Positions 25,293-34,225 of a stretch of DNA of 64,000 nt are shown here, piece after piece. Numbering within the stretch: position 1 is the stretch's first letter; each line of letters starts with the position of its first letter. The stretch is from UBA3824 sp017541145 (GTDB taxonomy: Bacteria > Bacteroidota > Bacteroidia > Bacteroidales > UBA3824): assembly GCA_947168365.1 (NCBI GenBank), contig CAMVLO010000008.1, forward strand, positions 30,580 to 94,579. Reading direction: 5' to 3'. Below the pieces are notes generated by a model. It saw only the letters and a program-made list of their open reading frames with translations, had not been told where the DNA came from and made no database searches. Both the position numbers and the translations under genes were made by a program.

Positions 25293-25934
25293 ATGAAAAA
25301 AATAATTGAGTTAGTATTATTTGCATTAATCCTATTCTTAGGTTATATGCTGTGGGATAGCATAATGGAACCTATCCGTTTTAATAAGAGCGCAGATTGG
25401 CGCAAAGAATTGACTGTTCAAAAATTGAAAGACATCAGAAATGCACAAGTAGCATTCAAAAGTCAACGCGGTCACTATGCAGGAAATTTTGATACATTGA
25501 TTGATTTTATCAAAAACGGTAAAATCAAAATTGTAAAAGCAATTGGTAACATTCCTGACAGTTTCTACAACAAATACCCACGTAAACTTGCAGAAGAAAA
25601 AGCTATTGAAGCAGGTATTGTAAAACGTGATACCTTGGAAGTAAGTTGCTATGATTCATTGTGTGCAAACAAATACACATTGGATTCATTGGCATACGTA
25701 CCAAAGTCAAACAATGTAAAATTTGAACTTGGTGCAGTTGATTCACTTTTGACAGGTTCCGGTGTAACAATTCCGGTATTTGAATGCAAAACCCCTTATG
25801 AAGTATATTTGCAAGGTCTTGACAGACAGGAAATTATCAACAAAATTGATGAAGCAGAAACCCTCGGCAGATATCCTGGCTTAAAAGTTGGTTCACTTAC
25901 AGAATACAACAACAATGCCGGCAACTGGGAATAA
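25293..25934 (+). CDS. Conserved single-pass membrane protein of unknown function
   Basis: A 213-residue protein with one N-terminal membrane helix (IIELVLFALILFLGYMLW, residues 4-21) and a soluble, probably periplasmic, remainder. The region after the helix (ELTVQKLKDIRNAQVAFKSQ, then RGHYAGNFDTLIDFIK) resembles the first part of type II pseudopilin-like proteins of Bacteroidota: a helix followed by an Arg-Asn-Ala-Gln segment and an aromatic loop. I do not recognise a named family with certainty. It has its own promoter and terminator, so it forms a single-gene unit upstream of the DUF3822-rsmD pair. Confidence 0.75.
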   Translation: MKKIIELVLFALILFLGYMLWDSIMEPIRFNKSADWRKELTVQKLKDIRNAQVAFKSQRGHYAGNFDTLIDFIKNGKIKIVKAIGNIPDSFYNKYPRKLAEEKAIEAGIVKRDTLEVSCYDSLCANKYTLDSLAYVPKSNNVKFELGAVDSLLTGSGVTIPVFECKTPYEVYLQGLDRQEIINKIDEAETLGRYPGLKVGSLTEYNNNAGNWE

Positions 25935-25961
25935 TTTTTTTAGAAAAAATAAAAAAATCAG

Positions 25962-25990
25962 GGGAAAACTTTCGAGTTTTCCCTTTTTTG
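25962..25990 (+). terminator. Terminator with TTCG tetraloop
   Basis: GGGAAAACT (25962-25970), TTCG loop, AGTTTTCCC (25975-25983), then TTTTTT: a perfect nine-pair hairpin with a stabilising tetraloop. Confidence 0.9.
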
Positions 25991-26040
25991 TTGTAATTTA
26001 GTGCCGTAAAAAGTTTAATATTCAGCTAAAATCAAGTACA

Positions 26041-26880
26041 ATGAAAGATATATTTGCAAAAACCGATTCTTGTAATATCAACAAGACAAGCACTTACAAT
26101 CTGTCAATACAGATCAGTCAGCGCGGTTATACATATTGCATTCTCGATACTTACGCCAAAGAGTATCTTGCTATCAAACATATCGGATACGGAATGGAGC
26201 TTAGCGACGAGAATCTTTATGACAAAATCAAGCAAAATCTTACTAATGACCCGTTTATGGGAAAAACCTACAAATCCGTTGACATGATTTTCGTCACAAG
26301 AAAATCTATTATTGTACCTAACGCGATTTTCGACAAAACAAAACTCAAAGATCTTACTTCGGCTAATTTTCCAATCTCCGACAAGGAAGAAATTCAATTC
26401 AATAAACTGAAATCTATATCTTCGTGCGATGTGTTTGTTATTCCGTCATACCTTACTACATTGATGGTCAACACTTTCCCTGAAATAAATTTCTATCACG
26501 AGGGTACTCCGTTTATAGAAAATATTATAAAAAACGGCAGCGAAGAACCTACAATTTCTGTAAATTTCTATTACGATTTTATGGATATTGCTGTTTCGCA
26601 AGGCGGTAAAATATTGTTGTACAATACTTTCGCTTACCAAAGCGCAACCGACGTTTTGTACTGCATACAATCAATTATCACAAAGTTGAAACTTGATAAA
26701 AAAACTGCTGTAAAACTTACAGGATACCAAGATGCAGAATCTGAGATTTATCAATTGTTGTACAAGTATTTACCGAATGTTACATTCAATTCATTGAACA
26801 GCAATTATGAATATTCGTTCTCAAACGAGATTCCTGAACATACTTTCCACAATATGATGATATTGCCATGCGTATTATAA
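26041..26880 (+). CDS. DUF3822 family protein
   Basis: A 279-residue cytoplasmic protein matching the Bacteroidota-specific DUF3822 family in length and in conserved stretches (YNLSIQISQRGYTYCILDTY, VDMIFVTRKSIIVPNAIFD, NFYYDFMDIAVSQGGKILLY, NTFAYQSATDVLYC). The fold looks like an actin-like/ASKHA ATPase of the type found in pilus-assembly PilM, but that is an inference. In this lineage it typically precedes rsmD, and here the two genes overlap by 13 bp, suggesting translational coupling. Its function is unknown. Confidence 0.85.
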   Translation: MKDIFAKTDSCNINKTSTYNLSIQISQRGYTYCILDTYAKEYLAIKHIGYGMELSDENLYDKIKQNLTNDPFMGKTYKSVDMIFVTRKSIIVPNAIFDKTKLKDLTSANFPISDKEEIQFNKLKSISSCDVFVIPSYLTTLMVNTFPEINFYHEGTPFIENIIKNGSEEPTISVNFYYDFMDIAVSQGGKILLYNTFAYQSATDVLYCIQSIITKLKLDKKTAVKLTGYQDAESEIYQLLYKYLPNVTFNSLNSNYEYSFSNEIPEHTFHNMMILPCVL

Positions 26881-27407
26881 CAGGACTTTTCAGAAGCAGA
26901 CAAATAAATCTGCCGTCGTTTTTCTCGGACAGACCTACAACCGATATGGCGAAGGAATCGTTGTTCAATATTCTCAACAATACTATTGATTTTGAGCAAG
27001 TTAGATTTTTGGATTTGTTTTCAGGCACCGGCGGTATCAGCTACGAAATGGCGTCAAGAGGATGCAAAGATATTATTTGCGTGGATATCAACAGGAAATA
27101 TTGCGAATTTATCAACAAGAGTTTCAAATCGATGTTTCCGGACAAATCGCCGGCAAGGGTAATAAATACCGATGCGTTTAAGTTTATCGAAAACAATCCG
27201 CTGAATTTTGACCTAATTTTTGCCGACCCGCCTTACGATATGGAAGGCGTTGAAAGAATTCCGGAACTGATTATGAACAATCCGGGCGTTACAAGCAATA
27301 CATTGTTGGTAATGGAACATAGTGCAAAAACTCATTTTACTGATTTTACTCATATCAAAGACCAAAGACATTATGGTAAAGTAAATTTCAGTTTTTACCA
27401 GAAATAA
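26868..27407 (+). CDS. rsmD: 16S rRNA (guanine-966-N2)-methyltransferase RsmD
   Basis: A 179-residue class I methyltransferase that modifies guanine 966 of 16S rRNA. It opens with MRIITGLFRSRQINLPS, has the RPTTDMAKESLFNIL segment, the SAM-binding loop FLDLFSGTGGISYEMASRG and the catalytic motif IFADPPYDM. Length and order fit RsmD closely. The start overlaps the end of the DUF3822 gene by 13 bp, so both are made from one message, and a strong hairpin follows at 27418. Confidence 0.94.
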   Translation: MRIITGLFRSRQINLPSFFSDRPTTDMAKESLFNILNNTIDFEQVRFLDLFSGTGGISYEMASRGCKDIICVDINRKYCEFINKSFKSMFPDKSPARVINTDAFKFIENNPLNFDLIFADPPYDMEGVERIPELIMNNPGVTSNTLLVMEHSAKTHFTDFTHIKDQRHYGKVNFSFYQK

Positions 27408-27417
27408 TCACACAAAA

Positions 27418-27447
27418 AAAGTCCGGCAGATTTTTCTACCGGACTTT
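27418..27447. terminator. Bidirectional terminator after rsmD
   Basis: AAAGTCCGG (27418-27426) and CCGGACTTT (27439-27447) pair perfectly, with T-runs on both strands; rsmD and the small lipoprotein gene converge on it. Confidence 0.85.
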
Positions 27448-27463
27448 TTTATTGAATTTTTTT

Positions 27464-27706
27464 TTAATGTGTTTTCTTGCCTACTGAAGTAGATGAGCTA
27501 CTGCTGCTACTTCCGGTTGTGGTCTTTTTACCGACAGAAGTTGAAGAAGAATTTCCTCCGTTGGTGTTAGTTGTAGTGTTGGTTGTATTTCTGTTGGTAT
27601 TGTTGTTGGTAGTTGTGGTAGTACCCAAAAGGATATCACAAGACGGCAAAACAATCATAACAGAAAAAATCAACAAAAGTCCAAAAATCAAATGTTTCCT
27701 TTTCAT
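27464..27706 (-). CDS. Small Thr/Asn/Ser-rich lipoprotein
   Basis: An 80-residue protein: signal peptide with lipobox LPSC (Cys23), then a low-complexity tail of Thr, Asn and Ser (runs of T and N, later S) that contains TSVGKKT twice. There is no folded domain. The mature part should be a flexible, lipid-anchored peptide on the outer or inner membrane. The coding triplets (ACA/ACT, AAC/AAT, AGT) form short repeats prone to slippage, so length may vary between strains. It lies 20 bp downstream of the papain-like protease gene on the same strand and may be co-transcribed with it. Confidence 0.7.
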   Translation of the reverse strand: MKRKHLIFGLLLIFSVMIVLPSCDILLGTTTTTNNNTNRNTTNTTTNTNGGNSSSTSVGKKTTTGSSSSSSSTSVGKKTH

Positions 27707-27726
27707 ATATAAATAGTTTTAAGTGA

Positions 27727-29499
27727 TTAACGAGTTTTCTTTGGTAATACGCAAATTTCACCGTTAGCTACACCGGCTTTCCAAGCAGCTGCCTTTTTAG
27801 AAAGTTCGCCTGATTTTTTGTTAGCACGAATCAAAGCAGAAATTTCGTCGGTAGAATATGCATTGAGATTGCCCGGCAATACAACAGATTGGAATGTTCC
27901 TTTGCCGTTTTGCTTTGGCATAACGTCTGATTTACTGATTTTTGCGGATTTAGAAATATTTGTCGGAACACCTTTAACATAATGAATTGGGCTTCCGTCT
28001 GAATTACCCCAATAGCAATAATTGTTGTCCTCGCAAGATTCTTCAATACCGTTAAACGCATCAGCAAAAAGTACAAGGTAATAATCACCGGTAAGAGGCG
28101 GCATTTTGTACCCCCAAACAAATTCTTTTTCGTCATTGTTTATAACTTGTGCTACACTGTAACCGCTCGGAATATCATAATTGTTCCAAGAATAACCTTG
28201 TGCGGCAACACCAAGATAATCCAACGGTTTAGGATCATCTTCTTCTGTCCAGTTAGGATTGTACTGATTTTTATTACCCAAATTATCAGTATAATAATCT
28301 AAAAGTATTATACCATAATCATTTGCATTGTAAGCATTGTAATACAACAAACAAATTGCCCAATCTGATGAACTCTTAATTGTATTTGTTCCTGCATTGT
28401 AAACATTGTAAGTAGCTTCACGCCAGCCTGTTTCATGAGCATGTTCTGAATATGAAAGTTCATCATCGGTAAGTGAATATGCAATCACATCATTACCTGA
28501 ATTTTTGTTGTCGTCAACAACGGTATTGGTTTCGTCGTCGATTTCTGTATCATTGATATTGTAAGCAACGTAAGCACAATAAGCAAATTTGCCGCCGACA
28601 AAAAAGTTTTCGTCAACCCAAATATATCCGTCATCACCCCAATTTGAACCCCAAGAGTTAACTACACGAAATGCTCCGTTTGAACCTTTGTCATCGTCGT
28701 AACCGCTGAGCACCATCGCATGGTAAGCGTGCATACCAGTATAACCGTATGTCTGATCGTAAAGCACTGACGATGAATTGGCGTTCATAAATTCGTCACC
28801 AAGTTGAGCACCAAATACAACTAACTGACCGTTAGCAAGATACTCTTTGATTGTCTGTTTGTCAACTTTGATTTGACGGAATGATTTGATTTTGTAATTT
28901 CCGGCAGTACTTGAACCCGCAGAACGGTTGTAACTGCAATTACCAAGATTTGTGTACGGTACATCGCTAAGAGTTGCAACACCGCGGGAAATCATAACGT
29001 CAAAAGCGTATTCAAAGTTGGTTCCGTTGCAGCCGTCGCCTTTGTAACTGTTTTCAATTGACCAAAACAAATCTTTAGGACTGAACTGATTTGAAGTATT
29101 TTTCAAATTACTTTTTGTTAATCCTTTTTGTTTTGCATACAAGAAAGAACGACAGTTGTACGCAGTAGCCCACGCCACGCAAGTACCATATTGACCCTGA
29201 TTTCCGATTGGCGGAAGATAATCGGTTAAATCCACTTTGCGAGGCAAATTATTTGAAGAAAGTTTGTCGGAAGTCTGTTTTGTAGACAACAAAATATCCT
29301 GAGCCTGATGTTCTGTATCCTCGTCCTGAGCAAACCATCCGAAATAATTGTCACCGGAATTTGTTGAATACTCATTATCACCAAAAAGAACTGCGTTCAA
29401 AACATTTGACAAAGTCTCTTCGTCACATGAGGTAAATCCCGCAGCTCCGGTCAACAAACCTGCTGACACCAAAGCAGTAAAAAGTTTTGTTTTTTTCAT
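27727..29499 (-). CDS. Papain-family (C1) cysteine protease, surface lipoprotein
   Basis: A 590-residue protein with a lipoprotein signal (FTSC, lipidated Cys25) directly followed by DEE, acidic residues at the position of the Bacteroidota lipoprotein export signal, which suggests display on the cell surface. The protease domain spans about residues 88-325: Cys107 in QGQYGTCVAWATAYNC, His260 in HAYHAMVLSGYDDD and Asn281 in VVNSWGSNWGDDGY make a complete papain triad. No long inhibitory prodomain is visible between the anchor and the enzyme. A C-terminal region of about 240 residues (from about 350) looks like a beta-rich accessory domain of unknown role. Substrate unknown. Confidence 0.88.
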   Translation of the reverse strand: MKKTKLFTALVSAGLLTGAAGFTSCDEETLSNVLNAVLFGDNEYSTNSGDNYFGWFAQDEDTEHQAQDILLSTKQTSDKLSSNNLPRKVDLTDYLPPIGNQGQYGTCVAWATAYNCRSFLYAKQKGLTKSNLKNTSNQFSPKDLFWSIENSYKGDGCNGTNFEYAFDVMISRGVATLSDVPYTNLGNCSYNRSAGSSTAGNYKIKSFRQIKVDKQTIKEYLANGQLVVFGAQLGDEFMNANSSSVLYDQTYGYTGMHAYHAMVLSGYDDDKGSNGAFRVVNSWGSNWGDDGYIWVDENFFVGGKFAYCAYVAYNINDTEIDDETNTVVDDNKNSGNDVIAYSLTDDELSYSEHAHETGWREATYNVYNAGTNTIKSSSDWAICLLYYNAYNANDYGIILLDYYTDNLGNKNQYNPNWTEEDDPKPLDYLGVAAQGYSWNNYDIPSGYSVAQVINNDEKEFVWGYKMPPLTGDYYLVLFADAFNGIEESCEDNNYCYWGNSDGSPIHYVKGVPTNISKSAKISKSDVMPKQNGKGTFQSVVLPGNLNAYSTDEISALIRANKKSGELSKKAAAWKAGVANGEICVLPKKTR

Positions 29500-29512
29500 C
29501 GGTTATTACGTT

Positions 29513-30328
29513 TTATTGGTTAAATATATCTTTTACTTCAGTTGATTGAACGAAATAATTACCGTGTTGTTCCACTGATTCGGGATTTGAAACCTTACTA
29601 CCGCTAAGTTTTAAGCCCAAATAATATACTGAGTTGCAAAAAACTACACGATCTGAAAAATTTGCATTAGAAAAATCAGGCAAATCATAACACATATTGT
29701 CCGAAAATTCAAAATACCCGTAAAAATGTGAGTCCAAAAACAATACCGGCTCGTAAAATTTTGCACGTTGTACCAATACTGACTTTTTGAACATCGTTTT
29801 GAAAAACGAAGTACGACCTCCGAAACGGCATCCCAAAAATTTGGTATCGTTCATAAAATTGGCAGCTGCAAAAATTGCACCTTTGGAAAAATCAGTTCCG
29901 TTGAACTCTGCTTGACCTTCTACAACGCTCAATTCAAAACTGACATCTTTTGAAAACTCTGTCTGTGAGAACTGTACATTTTTCAAAAATTTACATTCAT
30001 AAAACATCACCGTCTTGTTGAAAACGGTACGAAGAATACTATTTTTGAAACTGTAAGCCAAAACACTGTCTTCAAATGTACAATTTACAAAAGCCAATTC
30101 ACTTTCGATGTAAATCGTAGAAACCGGAAGATTATTGTCTTTATCCAAAATTTTGGTAAAATCCAAAACTCCGGTAATAGTTTTATTTTTGATTACCAGC
30201 TTTTTACCTTCTGAAATTTGTTTCAACAAATTTTCCGCCGAAATTGTATCGGATTCTTGCAACGGTCTGGTACACGAAATACCGAAAATCAAGCTGAAAA
30301 TAAACAAAAATGGAATCAATTTTTTCAT
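29513..30328 (-). CDS. Pentapeptide-repeat-like lipoprotein
   Basis: A 271-residue protein with an N-terminal signal and a Cys at residue 19 (FGISC, a loose lipobox). From about residue 65 to 240 it has a five-residue periodicity with Phe or Leu at the centre (FVNCTFEDSV, VMFYECKFLKNVQFSQTEF, SKDVSFELSVVEGQAEFNGT), the mark of a right-handed quadrilateral beta helix. Such proteins are scaffolds; no enzymatic residues are seen. Its start codon overlaps the stop of the upstream Nudix gene by 4 bp, so the two are translationally coupled. The role is unknown. Confidence 0.75.
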   Translation of the reverse strand: MKKLIPFLFIFSLIFGISCTRPLQESDTISAENLLKQISEGKKLVIKNKTITGVLDFTKILDKDNNLPVSTIYIESELAFVNCTFEDSVLAYSFKNSILRTVFNKTVMFYECKFLKNVQFSQTEFSKDVSFELSVVEGQAEFNGTDFSKGAIFAAANFMNDTKFLGCRFGGRTSFFKTMFKKSVLVQRAKFYEPVLFLDSHFYGYFEFSDNMCYDLPDFSNANFSDRVVFCNSVYYLGLKLSGSKVSNPESVEQHGNYFVQSTEVKDIFNQ

Positions 30329-30930
30329 ATTCTTCCGTCCTTTTTAAATTGAAACAAAATTTTTAAGTTCCTGTGAGTCTTGTTGATAAGTTCGTCAATG
30401 CGTCCGTCGTCCACCCAAAGACAAGCGGTAATTCCTTCCTCGGTTTGAGGATTTGTTTTACCGTTTCCTTCGTTTGACATCAGATACCAATAAGTTTTCT
30501 TGAAAACAACGGGCGGTTTGTTATCGTACATATAGAAATGATATGTATCGGTAAGTTTTTCCACAATCTTCGGCTCCGAAATACCGGTTTCTTCCATAAC
30601 TTCCCTTACGGCAGCATTTTCGATACTTTCGCCGGGTTCTACATGACCCTTTGGCAAATCCCAAAGTCCGTTGCGGAAAATTACAAGACTTTGACCTAAA
30701 TTATTTAAGACATAACCGCCGGCAGCTTCTACATATTTGTATTTGGTTTTCAGCGTGTTAATCAATTGTTCAGCATCGCCTTCTATCCAAAAATTACCTT
30801 TCTTTTTTCCTGCTAACAAATCGGGAATAAAATCATCGTAAAATTCTATTTTAGTATAGTCTGCTGGTAATTTTTCCTGACGGCCTACAATTATAGAATT
30901 GGACCCGCAATACATCTGAAATGAAGTCAT
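30325..30930 (-). CDS. Nudix hydrolase
   Basis: A 201-residue protein with a Nudix domain in the second half. The box reads GHVEPGESIENAAVREVMEE plus TG, a full GX5EX7REUXEEXG match, preceded by GLWDLPK. The first 75 residues (MTSFQMYCGSNSIIVGRQEK...) have no clear family and may set substrate choice. It should hydrolyse a nucleoside diphosphate linked to some other group in the cytoplasm; the ADP-ribose or diadenosine type is possible but not provable. It overlaps the pentapeptide lipoprotein gene by 4 bp. Confidence 0.88.
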   Translation of the reverse strand: MTSFQMYCGSNSIIVGRQEKLPADYTKIEFYDDFIPDLLAGKKKGNFWIEGDAEQLINTLKTKYKYVEAAGGYVLNNLGQSLVIFRNGLWDLPKGHVEPGESIENAAVREVMEETGISEPKIVEKLTDTYHFYMYDNKPPVVFKKTYWYLMSNEGNGKTNPQTEEGITACLWVDDGRIDELINKTHRNLKILFQFKKDGRI

Positions 30931-30967
30931 AGAGTAATAATTTAATGGTTTTAGGTTTCAAAAATAA

Positions 30968-31885
30968 CTAAAATAATATTTTCCCCAAAGTGATTTTAAA
31001 AGATTTTTCGTAGTCGATTTCGCCATCTTTATTTTTACCAATTAGCAAACCGCAATACTTAGCAAAAATCAAATCCTCAGGAATAGGTCCAAAAGTTCTT
31101 GAATCCGACGGATCGTCTCTGTAATCATTCAAAAGGAAATAATAATTCTTCTTAAATGTGTAATTTTCAGTGACTTTACCGTTTATATAACATTGACCGT
31201 TTTTGTACTCAAGTTTGGAATTTTCAAAATTTTCAAGCAGATGCCTGTAAAAAACAATATTACTTGTGGTCAACTTGATTGTCATGCCTTTTTTAGGAAC
31301 AATCAGCGGACCATAAAAATCTTTGTTCCAACGGAAAAACGATGAAAACGGATACAAGCATCTGTCCGACAGCTCTTTGGAAGTGATATCGGTAGTAACA
31401 TATCTCAAAAGACTATCGTGCTGAATTCTATTGAAAACCCGCTCCGAAATAGGAATAATCTGAGTCATATTTGTGATTTTTCCGGCCGTAATGCCGTATG
31501 TAGCAACCGCTACCCTCGCCTCTTCTTTTGAAAAAAGCATAACTCTACGATTGAACTGACAGAAATCGGAACTTTGGAGATTGCCGTTCACAAATAATTT
31601 TTTTTCGCTGATTTTTACAGTATCACCCGGCAAAGCCACACACCGTTTCAAAGAATAATTCGGTTTCTTTTTTTGACGTTTCAACGGGCTGTCAATCAGC
31701 AATATATCATTAATCTTAACATGTTGGAATTTCCTTACGGCAATGGTTTCCCCATTTAGAAAATTAGGATTCATACCGTCACCATTTACTACACAAACAT
31801 TGTCTCTAAAAATCAAATAACCGACAAGAGCTAATGTAAACGACAATGTAATCGGCAAAAACCAGCCGTAAAGAAACTTATCCAA
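30968..31885 (-). CDS. Signal peptidase I paralogue lacking the catalytic serine
   Basis: A 305-residue member of the S26 family with one N-terminal membrane helix (residues 7-26). The block that in active enzymes reads S-M after the nucleophile Ser is NGDGMNPNFLNGE here: the nucleophile position is Gly37, next to Met38. The general-base Lys is kept (Lys80 in LKRCVALPGD) and so is the late box NDYRDDPSDSRTFGPIPED (GDNRxxSxDSRxxG in active enzymes). It lies 17 bp downstream of the active-looking lepB gene. It is probably a non-catalytic partner or regulator; relatives in other Bacteroidales appear beside dapB and lepB in the same way. Confidence 0.85.
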   Translation of the reverse strand: MDKFLYGWFLPITLSFTLALVGYLIFRDNVCVVNGDGMNPNFLNGETIAVRKFQHVKINDILLIDSPLKRQKKKPNYSLKRCVALPGDTVKISEKKLFVNGNLQSSDFCQFNRRVMLFSKEEARVAVATYGITAGKITNMTQIIPISERVFNRIQHDSLLRYVTTDITSKELSDRCLYPFSSFFRWNKDFYGPLIVPKKGMTIKLTTSNIVFYRHLLENFENSKLEYKNGQCYINGKVTENYTFKKNYYFLLNDYRDDPSDSRTFGPIPEDLIFAKYCGLLIGKNKDGEIDYEKSFKITLGKILF

Positions 31886-31902
31886 TTTGTTTTTATAAAA
31901 TT

Positions 31903-33327
31903 TTAGTCAATACCTTTAAAAAATCTGTTCCATCTGATAGACGACGGGAACGAAGCGTCCTTATCACTTGAAAACCAAATGAAAAGAGCTTTACCAACAA
32001 TATGATCTTCCGGCACAAACCCCCAAAATCTTGAGTCGGCAGAATTGTGGCGGCTGTCACCCATCATGAAATAATAATTCATTCTAAATGTATAACTTGT
32101 AGCCGGTTGATTGTTGATAATAATTTCACCGTTGTACACTGTTAACGAATTTTCTTCGTAAGTTTCGATAATTCTGCGGTAAAGCGGAAGATTATCCAAT
32201 GTAAGTTGCACAGTTTCACCGGCTTTAGGAACATAAAGCGGGCCAAAATTATCCTCGTTCCAACGGTATCTTTCGTCATGCGGGAAGATATACGATTCGC
32301 GGAAATCTTTTGGTTTTACAATTCTTGTCACCGATTTTACACACGGCAAACTTTTCAACTGCTCAACATTTTCTGCTACAAGCGGTAAAACAAAAAGACA
32401 ATTAGGCTCAACACCATCGGCTTCATGCATAAAATCAAGAATTGACGGATCGAAAACCTGAGCCGAAGCTCTGTCTTCCATCGAAATACTCAAATTGTCA
32501 AAAACACGCGGATTAATCGGCGTACCATCTGTAATAATCAAATATTTAAACTGCTTGTCACCGATTTCTTCTTGCGGTTTGCCGTTAACATAAGCCTGAC
32601 CGTCAATTACTTGAATACTATCACCGGCAATAGCGATACAACGTTTGATATAATTTTCACGTTTATCAACAGGACGACTAACAATTTTGCCGAAATAATC
32701 AGTAATCACCTGACCATAAGCATTCATAACTCTGTCATTTACAACAGCATCGCGACCATAATCACGAATCAACTGATAATAACTTCTTGACTGCTGATTG
32801 AGGCAAACAGTATCGCCTTCGGGAAAATTGAAAACCACAACATCGTTGTTTTTTACTTCGCCCAAACCGGCAAGACGCTTGTAAGGCCATTTAATCCACT
32901 CCAAATATGATTTGGAATTTTCAGTAAACGGCATTGTATTGTGAGTAAACGGCACCGAAAGCGGAGTATTCGGCATTTTGGGACCGTAACTGAATTTGCT
33001 AACAAAAAGATAATCACCCACCAACAGAGATTTCTCCATTGATGAAGTAGGAATCGTAAAAGCCTCGATAAAGAAAAGACGGATAATAGTAGCAGCAACA
33101 ATCGCAAATATCAGAGCATCAACCCATTCCACAGCTTTTGTCTGCTTGTCAACACCTTTCTTTTTCCAAAAAGCCCAATGAACTTTTTCAGTAATAAAAA
33201 TATCGAAAATCACTACAAGTCCTACCAACAACCACCAGTTGTGAAGCCAAATTACAAACAACAAATAAACCAAGGCGGATAAACCGAACTTCAGCCACTT
33301 GTTAGCAAACAGTTTTTTCATAATCAA
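31903..33327 (-). CDS. lepB: Signal peptidase I
   Basis: A 474-residue inner-membrane protease that removes signal peptides from exported proteins. Two N-terminal hydrophobic stretches and a helix at about 71-88 precede the catalytic block FTIPTSSMEKSLLVGD, with nucleophile Ser96. The general base is Lys228 in YIKRCIAIAGDSI, and the C-terminal box GDSRHNSADSRFWGFVPED is complete. The protein is longer than the E. coli enzyme because of inserts between the boxes (for example residues 240-400), usual in Bacteroidota. It is transcribed with dapB upstream (12-bp gap) and the inactive paralogue downstream. Confidence 0.94.
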   Translation of the reverse strand: MIMKKLFANKWLKFGLSALVYLLFVIWLHNWWLLVGLVVIFDIFITEKVHWAFWKKKGVDKQTKAVEWVDALIFAIVAATIIRLFFIEAFTIPTSSMEKSLLVGDYLFVSKFSYGPKMPNTPLSVPFTHNTMPFTENSKSYLEWIKWPYKRLAGLGEVKNNDVVVFNFPEGDTVCLNQQSRSYYQLIRDYGRDAVVNDRVMNAYGQVITDYFGKIVSRPVDKRENYIKRCIAIAGDSIQVIDGQAYVNGKPQEEIGDKQFKYLIITDGTPINPRVFDNLSISMEDRASAQVFDPSILDFMHEADGVEPNCLFVLPLVAENVEQLKSLPCVKSVTRIVKPKDFRESYIFPHDERYRWNEDNFGPLYVPKAGETVQLTLDNLPLYRRIIETYEENSLTVYNGEIIINNQPATSYTFRMNYYFMMGDSRHNSADSRFWGFVPEDHIVGKALFIWFSSDKDASFPSSIRWNRFFKGID

Positions 33328-33338
33328 ATGTTAAATAT

Positions 33339-34061
33339 TTAGAATTTCAACATATCATCCATACCATAAAATCCCGCCGGTTTACCATAAAGGAATTCGG
33401 CAGCGAGCACAGCTCCGAGTGCAAAACCTTTTCTGGAATGCGCTGTATGAATAATTTCAATATCGTCAACTTCAGACACATATTTTACAGAGTGAGTACC
33501 GGGAACTTCGGATTCTCTCACACAATCGATAAAAATTTCATTGTCTTTCTTGTTGTCTTCCAATGTCCAAGCAGATTTTCTGTCGATTTTATCGAGGATA
33601 TCTTCAGCCAAAGTTTTTGCAGTTCCCGAAGGTTTGTCAAGTTTGTGGATGTGATGAATTTCTTGCATTTTCACATCATAACTGTTGAAACCGTTCATGA
33701 TATTAGCCAAAAACTTGTTGACACGGAAAAAGATATTTACACCAACCGAAAAATTGGAAGTATAGAAGAAAGTTTTGCCTTCCTCTTTGCACATCCTTTG
33801 GATTTCCGGCAATTTGTCGAGCCAGCCGGTAGTACCCGAAACAACAGGAATTCCGGCGTGAAAACATTTGAGATAGTTGTTGAAAGCAGCATCCGGACGT
33901 GTAAATTCGATAGCGACATCCGCCTTTTGAAGATTTTCGTCGGTAAATTCTTCAGGATTAATGAGAGCATCCTCGATAAAAACGATTTCATTGCCGCGTT
34001 CTTTAGCAATTTTCTCAATCTCATGGCCCATCTTGCCATATCCTATCAATGCAATTTTCAT
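33339..34061 (-). CDS. dapB: 4-hydroxy-tetrahydrodipicolinate reductase
   Basis: A 240-residue enzyme of the diaminopimelate/lysine pathway that reduces hydroxy-tetrahydrodipicolinate with NAD(P)H. The nucleotide-binding start MKIALIGYGKMG, VAIEFTRPDAAFNN, SGTTGW, the catalytic SNFSVGVNIFF and EIHHIHKLDKPSGTAKTLAE are all present. The active-site His and Lys lie in HHIHKLDKPSGT. The product feeds peptidoglycan cross-link synthesis, and its place before lepB is a conserved arrangement in Bacteroidales. It seems to be the first gene of the leftward dapB-lepB-paralogue unit. Confidence 0.95.
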   Translation of the reverse strand: MKIALIGYGKMGHEIEKIAKERGNEIVFIEDALINPEEFTDENLQKADVAIEFTRPDAAFNNYLKCFHAGIPVVSGTTGWLDKLPEIQRMCKEEGKTFFYTSNFSVGVNIFFRVNKFLANIMNGFNSYDVKMQEIHHIHKLDKPSGTAKTLAEDILDKIDRKSAWTLEDNKKDNEIFIDCVRESEVPGTHSVKYVSEVDDIEIIHTAHSRKGFALGAVLAAEFLYGKPAGFYGMDDMLKF

Positions 34062-34103
34062 ATTAAGTTTTAATCAGGTTTTGTGTTTCGAAGAAAAAAA
34101 CAA

Positions 34104-34137
34104 AAGGAACAACAGCTTAAAAAAGTTATTGTTCCTT
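34104..34137 (-). terminator. Terminator of the thrS-infC-rpmI-rplT operon
   Basis: Read on the minus strand, AAGGAACAA (34137-34129) pairs with TTGTTCCTT (34112-34104) and is followed by TTGTTTTTTT. Confidence 0.8.
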
Positions 34138-34225
34138 AAGTATAAAAATAAAATAATGTCTTAAAAAAAATTCGTGCGAAAAATAACTTTCAATTCTATT
34201 TAACTACAAAAATGTAAAATCGAAA

